The position numbers and the translations under genes were made by a program. Positions 1 to 6,006 of a DNA stretch of 6,006 nt are shown one piece after another. The stretch lies in the NCBI GenBank assembly GCA_023424275.1, contig JAFAED010000531.1, positions 1 through 6,006 on the forward strand, in the 5' to 3' direction. The stretch is from Pseudomonadota bacterium. Lineage in GTDB: Bacteria; Pseudomonadota; Alphaproteobacteria; Sphingomonadales; Sphingomonadaceae. Numbering within the stretch: position 1 is the first letter of the stretch; each line of letters starts with the position of its first letter. Below the pieces are notes generated by a model. It made no database searches and had not been told where the DNA came from. It was given only the letters and a program-made list of their open reading frames with translations.

Positions 1-1
1 C

Positions 2-1201
2 CTCTGGACGCCCTGGACCTTCACGGGCGCGGCGCGCCGGATATCCTCGGATCAAGCCGTTGCCGCACTTCGCGACAGCGTCTGCTCGAGCATCGCCGCT
101 ATCGGAAGCGGGTTCGACAATATCGTCGTGGGCATATCGGGCGGCCTTGATTCCTCGGTCGTCTGCGCGGCGCTTGCCGCCGCGGGACAGCGCTTCACGG
201 CGCTGACGATGTACACCGACGATCCGAGCGGCGACGAACGCGCCTATGCGCGCCTGGTCGCGACCAGGACCAACGCGCCGTTGCTCGAACATCGGTACGA
301 TGTTGAGCAGATCGATCTGTCGCAGTCGGGGTCCACGCACTTGCCGCGCCCTGTCGGCAGGCAGTTCATGCAGGAGATCGAGCGCGCTTATCGTGCGGAG
401 GTGGGGGCGCACGGCTTCGATGCCATCTTCACCGGTAACGGCGGAGACAATGTCTTTTGCTACCTGCATTCAGCCGCGCCCATTGTCGATCGGTTGCGCA
501 ATGCCCGCGAGCGCGGCGGCGTTGCCCGCACCTTGGTCGATATGTGCCGGGTCACACAATGCGATCTCGCGACGATGCTGCGCGCGACCATGTCCTTGCT
601 TGTTCGGCGGTTGCCACGGGGACCCTGCCCCGACACGCGCTTGATCAACGCCGATCGGCAGGGGACGGAGTGGACTCCGGTGCTGACGCCCTACCTCGAA
701 AAAGGCGTCGGTTGTCGCGACAAAACTGCCCGCCTCCCCGGAAAACGCGCCCACATCGACTTGATCGTGCGGATCCAGAACCATGTCGAGGGATATGATC
801 GAGGCATCCTTCCTCCCGCCATTCCGGTACTGCTCGCCCAGCCGATCGTCGAAACCTGCCTCCGTATTCCGACGTGGGACTGGTGCCGTGGCGGGATCAA
901 CCGCGCGATCGCGCGCGAGGCGTTCAGCGCCGCGCTGCCCGCGCCGGTCATCGCGCGGCGCGCCAAATCCGGACCCGAAAGCCTGACCGCGGAGGTCTTC
1001 GAACTCGGACGCCCGGTGCTTCGCGACCTCCTGCTCGGCGGCGCGCTGCGCGACGCCCGGATCATCGATGCGGCTGCAGTGGAGGCGGCGCTCGATGATC
1101 CGGCAGTTACGCGTAGCCAGCTGCTGTACCGGCTGCTCGAACTCACCGAGGCCGAAGCCTGGGTGCGGTCATGGAATGGGCGCGGATATGCCGGCGCATG
1201 A
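2..1201 (+). CDS. Lasso peptide cyclase (C protein, asparagine-synthetase-like), 5'-truncated by window edge
   Basis: This is the C-terminal 399 residues of an asparagine synthetase B homologue. The frame is open from base 2, so the GTG at 128 is internal. Lasso C proteins use ATP to adenylate a Glu/Asp side chain of the core peptide and join it to the N-terminal amine, which forms the macrolactam ring around the tail. The visible part starts just before the synthetase domain with LWTPW. It carries the PP-loop ATP motif SGGLDSS (fragment residues 46-52) and a second active-site loop, FTGNGGDNVF (143-152). It ends in the helical region with an R-A-x-x-R-E-A-F stretch and ARRAKSGP. Ordinary AsnB usually reads GDGGDE-F-GGY in the second loop, so the N and the lost GGY suggest the RiPP branch rather than asparagine synthesis. 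The amidotransferase-like N-terminal half is outside the window. It converges with, and overlaps by 33 bp, the isopeptidase gene. The lasso assignment leans on that neighbour; a stand-alone asparagine synthetase is the alternative. Confidence 0.86.
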   Translation, partial: LWTPWTFTGAARRISSDQAVAALRDSVCSSIAAIGSGFDNIVVGISGGLDSSVVCAALAAAGQRFTALTMYTDDPSGDERAYARLVATRTNAPLLEHRYDVEQIDLSQSGSTHLPRPVGRQFMQEIERAYRAEVGAHGFDAIFTGNGGDNVFCYLHSAAPIVDRLRNARERGGVARTLVDMCRVTQCDLATMLRATMSLLVRRLPRGPCPDTRLINADRQGTEWTPVLTPYLEKGVGCRDKTARLPGKRAHIDLIVRIQNHVEGYDRGILPPAIPVLLAQPIVETCLRIPTWDWCRGGINRAIAREAFSAALPAPVIARRAKSGPESLTAEVFELGRPVLRDLLLGGALRDARIIDAAAVEAALDDPAVTRSQLLYRLLELTEAEAWVRSWNGRGYAGA

Positions 1202-3289
1202 CACCGACCGCGGCGCGCCCGGCATCGCGAGCCACCGCTCATATTGCGCGGCCTTTGCCGCGTCGCAGTCGCGCTCCGCTTTCAGCCAGAAGGCGAACCA
1301 GTCGACGACGCGGTCGTACATGGCAAGCCGGTGCTGCGGCTGGAATTTGACGTGCGGCTCATTGTCGAAAATGTGCAGTTCCATCACCTTGCCCAGGCGC
1401 CGGAAGGCTGCGAGCACGTCGAGGCCCAGAAGATATTCGCCGCTCTGGACAAGGATGGGCGCGTCGATCTGTTCAGCATTCTGCATCAGCGAGAGCGGCG
1501 CCCAATAATCTTCCTTCTCGTAAGAATAGAGCGGCTGACCCATCTCGCGCAGAAACGTCTCATAGTCGATTCCGCCGTTCATCGCGATTGCGACCTTGTC
1601 TTCGCAGCAGATGCCGAGCGCGGCGACCTTGAACAGTCGGCTGTTGATCAGCGCCCATTGTGTAGCGCTCGTCCCTTCGCTGAAGCCGCTGATGCCGAGC
1701 CTGTCAGGATCGATCCGGCCGGTCGCCACCGCTCCCGCTATGGCTTCCTCGATCGCGGACTGGACGTTCCGGCGGTCGAACCAATTACGGCGGACGAGCT
1801 TGCGATATTCCAGTTCAGTCTTTGCTTCCTCTGTCCCCGGAGCGCCGAAGGGCCGCTCGAAGCTCAGGACGGCAATGCCGCGTCCGGCAAGGACATGGAC
1901 CGGCACCTCGTCGCCGGTCCCGCCGCGCAGGAATCCCTCGCTATTATATTGCACGACGACGAGCGGATGCGTGTCGCCATGTTTCGAGCCTGGCGGCAGG
2001 ACGAGGTCGGCGAAGGCCTCGGTCCCGAACGCGGTGGTGTAGCGCAGGCGGCGCACCTCGCCGAGCTGGAGCGTTGCAAATTGCGGATTGGGATCGAAGA
2101 CGGTTCGCTCCTTGCCCGTCGAAAGATTGATCGCGACGATGCGTCGCGGCCTGCGCGATCCCTCGCGCGCGCAAATCAGGTCGCTTTCATGCAGTTCGCA
2201 TCCGACCAGCACATCCTCGGTCGACAGCAGCTCGCGCGGGCGCGGTTCGCCCATATGCCACTGAAAGACCGATGTCCGAGATTTCGCCCAGCCTTGCCGC
2301 GCGAGAAAGAAGATCGTCGCGCCATCATCCGACCATCCCAACCTGCGGATGGTCGAGCAGATGTCGTCATCGCAAAGGCTGCTGGTGCCATCGCGCCATC
2401 TCACGACGAGCTTCTTGGGGCTGAGGAGCTTGTCGGGCGACTTGGCTTCGGTCCAGGCTTGGTTGCCGGATTTGCCGACGGCGAAAAAGCCCGCCTGAGC
2501 CGGTTTGCCCGGAGCTGCTTCGGGATCGACCCGCGCGATCTCATCCGGGTGGGCGGGGCGGCGCAGCCCGGTGCGGGCATCGACATGGAAATATTTCATC
2601 GGGAATGACCCCCGAACCTGCGGTCGGTTCGAGACGAACGGCGCTATCCGTCCGTCATAGAGCCATCCCTTGCGGCCTTCGGCGTCGATCTTGGCCTTTT
2701 CGGCGGCGATCGCGGGCCGTCCGGCCACGATGAAGCCGCGGCCATCGGCGGCCCAGGCGAAATTTTCGGGTCGGAAGTCGAGGTTGGTGGCCTGGATCGC
2801 CGCACCGCCCGAAGCCGCCGCTGTCCAGATCTGGACGTGGCCGTCGATCTGTTTGGCGTAGGCAACCATTCCACCGTCGGGCGACCAGCGCGGCGAGATC
2901 ACATCGGCAACACCCGCTTCGACCGCGGCGAATTGTCGCACCGGTGTGAGCATCCGGATAAATTCGCCGCCGCGGTCGATCTCGCGGGCCGCGCCGGGGT
3001 GCTGCAGTGACGCAACCAGCAAGCGCTGGCAGTAGCTGTTCGTTTCCGGGTTGGCGCGGCGCACGACGAAGGCAATCGAGCTGCCGTCGGGCGAGACGCC
3101 GAACGGCGAACTTGGGAGATCATGCGGGCTTGCCTGCCCGATGTCGGCGATGGTGGCGAGGTCGCGCACGCCGACCGGTCGCCCGGTCTCGCCGCGCGGC
3201 TCGTCGCCGGCAAACGCGGCGCAGGGATCTGATGCAAGGGGAGCCTGCGCCGCGAGCGCCGCGGACATGGTGACAGCGAGCACTACCAT
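1169..3289 (-). CDS. Lasso peptide isopeptidase (AtxE2-like, S9 prolyl-oligopeptidase fold)
   Basis: This 706-residue serine hydrolase probably cuts the isopeptide bond of a lasso peptide and so linearises it. Residues 1-16 (MVVLAVTMSAALAAQA) look like a Sec signal, though without basic residues. Residues about 60-400 form a beta-propeller with repeated SPDG/SxDG blades (66-69, 136-139, 320-323). Residues about 415-670 form the alpha/beta hydrolase. The nucleophile is Ser537 in GFSEG (535-539) and the probable His is H646 in DNEPH. The usual GxxD acid position is G617-E-Y-L, so Glu618 is the likely acid. Ten cysteines are present, several closely paired. The start ATG overlaps the receptor stop (ATGGTAG), with a weak GAAGG 10 nt upstream; Met8 is an alternative start. 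It lies directly downstream of the TonB receptor in one operon and is convergent with the cyclase. The S9 peptidase call is near certain. The isopeptidase call rests on context plus the GFSEG and Glu features; a dipeptidyl peptidase is the alternative. Confidence 0.88.
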   Translation of the reverse strand: MVVLAVTMSAALAAQAPLASDPCAAFAGDEPRGETGRPVGVRDLATIADIGQASPHDLPSSPFGVSPDGSSIAFVVRRANPETNSYCQRLLVASLQHPGAAREIDRGGEFIRMLTPVRQFAAVEAGVADVISPRWSPDGGMVAYAKQIDGHVQIWTAAASGGAAIQATNLDFRPENFAWAADGRGFIVAGRPAIAAEKAKIDAEGRKGWLYDGRIAPFVSNRPQVRGSFPMKYFHVDARTGLRRPAHPDEIARVDPEAAPGKPAQAGFFAVGKSGNQAWTEAKSPDKLLSPKKLVVRWRDGTSSLCDDDICSTIRRLGWSDDGATIFFLARQGWAKSRTSVFQWHMGEPRPRELLSTEDVLVGCELHESDLICAREGSRRPRRIVAINLSTGKERTVFDPNPQFATLQLGEVRRLRYTTAFGTEAFADLVLPPGSKHGDTHPLVVVQYNSEGFLRGGTGDEVPVHVLAGRGIAVLSFERPFGAPGTEEAKTELEYRKLVRRNWFDRRNVQSAIEEAIAGAVATGRIDPDRLGISGFSEGTSATQWALINSRLFKVAALGICCEDKVAIAMNGGIDYETFLREMGQPLYSYEKEDYWAPLSLMQNAEQIDAPILVQSGEYLLGLDVLAAFRRLGKVMELHIFDNEPHVKFQPQHRLAMYDRVVDWFAFWLKAERDCDAAKAAQYERWLAMPGAPRSVSCAGISAPIP

Positions 3290-5841
3290 GTCCGCGAAAC
3301 CTTCAGCCCAAGGAAGCGACCGATCGGCGAATAGTTGGTCGAGTCATAGGGCGTATCGCTTGACCCGTTGATTCCGATGGCCGGCGGCCGGTCATTGAGC
3401 AGATTATTGACGACGAGCGTGAGGTCGAACGCCGAAGCGCGACCGGGCTCGGCGCCGACCGCGATCTGCGCGCTGAGATCGAGCGTGAGCGCCGACGGCA
3501 AGATCGCAGGGGTGGCGAACCGCCGGTCGACGAGCTTGCCGGTATAATTGCCAAAGGCCGAAATGGTGTAGCCGGGGCCTTGCCATGACACGCCGGCCCG
3601 GCCACGCCAGTGCGGAGGGTTGAAAACCGTTCCCGCAAGCTGGCTGCTTGGCAGCGCGTCGGCCAGCTGTTGCTCGCTTTTAAGATATGTCAGCGATCCG
3701 CTGACATCGAGACGCCGGTCGCTATCGACTTCGACGCGGTACGAAGCTCCGAGATCGACGCCTTCGATATTCTGCCGCGCGATGTTGCGGTTGCGATTGT
3801 CGACGAGCGCTGCGACCGCCGCCGGATCATAGGCTTCGTCGGTAAAGTTGGTGAGGCCGGAAAGCGCGCCTTCGATGAGATCGGTAAGCAGCTCTGCCGA
3901 TGGATCGCGGTCGATCAGCGTTGCATATCCGGGGTCGCTGAACGCCGAGGCAATCGAACCGGGAACAGGCTGGGCGACGCGGTCGCGATAACGAACGTTG
4001 AAATAGCTGGCCCAGAGCCGGAGCGCGGGCGTTGGCTCGAACGTGACGCCCGCCGACCAGCTTCGTGCGCGTTCGGGCCGCAGCGACGGATTGCCGCCGC
4101 TCGCGTACAATATCGTGCCCGACGGCGCGGCGCCATAGTTGCTCGCCGGCAGCAGATAGGTCTCATAACCGACATATTGCTGGTACAGCGTGGGCGCCTT
4201 GAACGACCGTCCCCACGAAGATCTGATCGTGATATTGTGGACAGGTTCGTAGACCAGCCCGAGCTTCGGTGTCGTGACGCGGCCCATGCCGGGATAGTCT
4301 TCGTATCGGAGGGCCGCGGTGAGCGTCAGCCGGTTGACGAAAGCAAACTGCTGCGCCTGGCCGACGATCGGGACATTCGCTTCGCCGTAGAAAAAATGGC
4401 TGTCGCGGTTAACGTCGAAATCCCCGACCAAAACCCCATCACGGACCTGTGAATAGTTTAGCTTGTTCGAACGATACCCGCCGCCGAACCCGACGCGGAC
4501 ATCGCCGCCAGGAAGCGCGAACAGCGATCCGTCGAACAGGAGCTCCGCGTTGAGTGCGCTGTTGCAGAAGCAGCCCGTCGTCAAGGTGCGCGGCCCCTCG
4601 GTCGGCTCGAACGCGCTATGGTAGCGGCTGTTGCTCTTGCCATAGACGATCGAGGCGCGCGCCTGCCAGTCGCCGCCCAGTTCGATCGCGAGTTCGGGCG
4701 CGATGCTGAAACTCCGCGCGGTTGGCGAGAAGACCAGGCGCTGCCAGCCTGCGGCGGTGAGGTTGCCGCCGATCGTCCGCGAACGACGGTCGCTGAAAAC
4801 AATGTCGATATCGAATTCGACGCCCGCGCCGAGTGTCTGGCGACCACTCAATATGGCGCTGTGCTGGCGGATCGCGGGATAAAGACTGTTACCTTGCGGC
4901 AGTGACCCGGCGAAGTCGCGCTGCCGGGCGGCGATAGCGGTGTTTTTCGCGAACTGGTAGGCCAGCATAACATGGCCGTTCGACCAGCCCGTGCCGGCAA
5001 CCGCATCCGCGCCTTGCTGGAAAATCCCGCCCGACGAGGCCGCTCCGAGGCGGGCCGTCGTCGTGAGGCCCTCGAAGTCGCGGCGCAAAATGATGTTGGC
5101 GACACCCGCGACCGCATCCGAGCCATATTGAGCCGAGGCGCCGTCCGGGACGATTTCGAGCCGTTCGACCGCCGCAACGGGAATCGCCGAGATGTCGATC
5201 CCGGCAAACGCGCCGCCATAAGGGAGGCGGTGGCCATTGAGCAGCGTGAGCGTCGCATCGGGGCCAAGGCCGCGAAGGTTGAGCTGCGAAGAGGAATCGA
5301 GGTTGCCGTTGGCCAAGCCGCCCCCGGTTCCGATGCCCGGATTCTGGCCGCCACTGAAATTTAGCGGAATGCTGCGGGCTACCTCGCCGAGGTCGTTCTG
5401 ACCCGCCTTTTCGATCGCGTCGCGGTCGACGGTGATGACCGGCGAGGCAATCTGGGCGCCGCGAATATGCGTGCCGGTCACGACGATCGGCTCATCTAAG
5501 GCGTCGTCCGGCGCGGAGGGCGCGGCATCGCCGATGACGTTCGAACCGGGGCCAGCATCGCTCTTCAACGGCGTTTTTTGCAAGAATGGTGCAACCGGCT
5601 CCCCGAGGCCGGCCACGCCTTTTGGCGGCGGCGCGCTGCGATCGGCAAGACCGGGGGGCGACACATCGCGTTTGACGTCCGCGCGCTTGGCGATCTGGAG
5701 GAGCGCATCGCGGGGGTTCTGCGCCGCTTGATCGAGACGCGAACCTGTCTCGAGCGTGGGCGGCACCGCGTATGCAGGCCCTGCTAATATGGCTGTGCTG
5801 CCGGCCAACGAGAGTATGGCGCGTCTCTTCAAAGTCATCAT
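3283..5841 (-). CDS. TonB-dependent outer-membrane receptor with N-terminal STN-like domain (FecA-type transducer)
   Basis: This 852-residue receptor would import a ligand across the outer membrane using TonB/ExbBD energy; in this setting the likely cargo is the lasso peptide or a complex of it. The signal peptide is MMTLKRRAILSLAG through the AYA cleavage site (24-26). Residues about 43-104 resemble an STN domain (PRDALLQIAKRA, then GVAGLGEPVAPFLQKTPL), which in FecA contacts the FecR antisigma factor. A TonB box, EPIVVTG, is at 117-123. The plug is about 128-255 with LNLRGLG and LLNGHR (187-205) and YGSDAVAGVANIILRR (239-254). The 22-strand barrel fills the rest, with NPSLRPERARSW and NNLLNDRPP signatures and a terminal SRTW. 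A GTG at 5880 would add 13 residues, MRRMRGPDRGRDL. The ATG at 5841 is preferred because AGGGAG sits 7 nt before it and the signal peptide then begins correctly. Its stop overlaps the isopeptidase start. Receptor class is very sure; cargo is inferred. Confidence 0.93.
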   Translation of the reverse strand: MMTLKRRAILSLAGSTAILAGPAYAVPPTLETGSRLDQAAQNPRDALLQIAKRADVKRDVSPPGLADRSAPPPKGVAGLGEPVAPFLQKTPLKSDAGPGSNVIGDAAPSAPDDALDEPIVVTGTHIRGAQIASPVITVDRDAIEKAGQNDLGEVARSIPLNFSGGQNPGIGTGGGLANGNLDSSSQLNLRGLGPDATLTLLNGHRLPYGGAFAGIDISAIPVAAVERLEIVPDGASAQYGSDAVAGVANIILRRDFEGLTTTARLGAASSGGIFQQGADAVAGTGWSNGHVMLAYQFAKNTAIAARQRDFAGSLPQGNSLYPAIRQHSAILSGRQTLGAGVEFDIDIVFSDRRSRTIGGNLTAAGWQRLVFSPTARSFSIAPELAIELGGDWQARASIVYGKSNSRYHSAFEPTEGPRTLTTGCFCNSALNAELLFDGSLFALPGGDVRVGFGGGYRSNKLNYSQVRDGVLVGDFDVNRDSHFFYGEANVPIVGQAQQFAFVNRLTLTAALRYEDYPGMGRVTTPKLGLVYEPVHNITIRSSWGRSFKAPTLYQQYVGYETYLLPASNYGAAPSGTILYASGGNPSLRPERARSWSAGVTFEPTPALRLWASYFNVRYRDRVAQPVPGSIASAFSDPGYATLIDRDPSAELLTDLIEGALSGLTNFTDEAYDPAAVAALVDNRNRNIARQNIEGVDLGASYRVEVDSDRRLDVSGSLTYLKSEQQLADALPSSQLAGTVFNPPHWRGRAGVSWQGPGYTISAFGNYTGKLVDRRFATPAILPSALTLDLSAQIAVGAEPGRASAFDLTLVVNNLLNDRPPAIGINGSSDTPYDSTNYSPIGRFLGLKVSRTW

Positions 5842-6006
5842 CAGGTCTCTCCCTCTGTCTGGGCCGCGCATTCGGCGCACGGCCTTCGGGGAGGGAAGAT
5901 GCTGTTTTGCGAAGGACCTTAGTTGCAGTGGAAACTTTTCTTGGCGACGATGAAGCGCCCGGCGGGCCGCGCCAATTCCGCTCTGTTCGCCGGACGCGAA
6001 AGAAAG
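5842..6006 (-). promoter_or_regulatory. Leader/promoter region of the receptor-isopeptidase operon
   Basis: This 165-base stretch has no convincing gene. The receptor frame happens to stay open to the window edge, but its translation is rich in Arg, Lys and Ser, resembles no known domain, and offers no start codon better supported than the ATG at 5841. In the minus direction a candidate promoter is GAAAAG (5940-5935), an 18-nt spacer, then TCCTTC (5916-5911), about 70 nt before the start codon. It loosely resembles the E. coli FecI-type promoter (GGAAAT, TCCTTT as I recall it). An upstream regulator gene could end in or near this region, but its tail cannot be identified. Confidence 0.4.
5849..5854 (-). 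promoter_or_regulatory. Ribosome binding site deciding the receptor start
   Basis: On the minus strand AGGGAG lies in AGAGGGAGAGACCTG immediately before ATGATG. The spacing is 7 nt to the ATG at 5841 and 10 nt to the ATG at 5838. No comparable purine-rich motif precedes the GTG at 5880. This site is the reason the receptor is started at 5841 rather than further upstream. Confidence 0.75.

Noticed and set aside
1150..1260. A bidirectional terminator between the convergent genes.
   Set aside because: The genes overlap, and I saw no stem followed by a T-run around the stops.
1244..2608. A 454-residue open frame on the + strand opposite the isopeptidase.
   Set aside because: It lies wholly antisense to a gene with clear catalytic motifs. 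Its translation shows no domain, and long antisense frames are common in GC-rich coding DNA.
3610..4452. A 280-residue + strand open frame opposite the receptor.
   Set aside because: It is antisense to well-recognised barrel sequence, has Arg- and Asp-rich composition with no motif, and is a GC-driven shadow.
5842..5880. An upstream GTG start at 5880 for the receptor.
   Set aside because: It would put an Arg-rich 13-residue extension before the signal peptide and turn the strong AGGGAG site into coding sequence; the ATG at 5841 is better.
5921..6006. Possible 3' end of a minus-strand regulator (a frame ending at a TAA near 5921, tail GRFIVAKKSFHCN).
   Set aside because: The fragment is under 30 residues and matches no family I recognise; it cannot be told from chance.
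5950..6006. Possible start of a + strand gene (ATG at 5950, MKRPAGRANSALF).
   Set aside because: There is no ribosome binding site, it is cut by the window edge, and the basic, low-complexity translation gives no support.
1..6006. A lasso precursor peptide or leader-peptidase (B) gene inside the window.
   Set aside because: Almost the whole window is taken up by the three large genes. The single 165-base gap shows no leader with the conserved Thr and no plausible core, so these genes must lie outside.

Overview
The window looks like one flank of a lasso peptide biosynthesis and uptake locus from a high-GC alphaproteobacterium, most likely a sphingomonad (Sphingomonas, Sphingopyxis, Sphingobium or Novosphingobium type). 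The lineage is inferred from the GC-rich sequence, the sphingomonad style of the TonB-dependent receptor (an LNLRGLG/LLNGHR plug and a C-terminal aromatic residue), and the pairing of an AtxE2-like isopeptidase with an asparagine-synthetase-like cyclase and a TonB receptor. This combination is known from astexin-type lasso peptide clusters.

Layout. Bases 2-1201 (+) hold the C-terminal 399 residues of the asparagine-synthetase-like protein (lasso C protein, or cyclase); its N-terminal part is off the left edge. Bases 1169-3289 (-) hold a complete exported S9-family hydrolase that resembles the lasso peptide isopeptidases. It converges on the cyclase gene, and the two 3' ends overlap by 33 bp. 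Bases 3283-5841 (-) hold a complete TonB-dependent outer-membrane receptor with an N-terminal STN-like signalling domain. Its stop overlaps the isopeptidase start by 7 bp, so the two form a receptor-isopeptidase operon. Bases 5842-6006 are the only non-coding stretch. They carry a strong ribosome binding site and a candidate ECF (FecI-like) promoter for that operon.

How the genes may work together (inference from family knowledge). The + strand operon, whose precursor and leader-peptidase genes should lie to the left, makes a threaded lasso peptide, and the C protein closes the ATP-dependent isopeptide ring. The opposing operon would bring the peptide, possibly carrying a ligand, back through the outer membrane using TonB energy. 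It would then cut the isopeptide bond to linearise the peptide. The STN domain suggests that occupancy of the receptor is reported to a FecR/FecI pair, expected beyond base 6006. No precursor peptide, leader peptidase, exporter, RNA gene, repeat, CRISPR array or mobile element is visible in the window itself.
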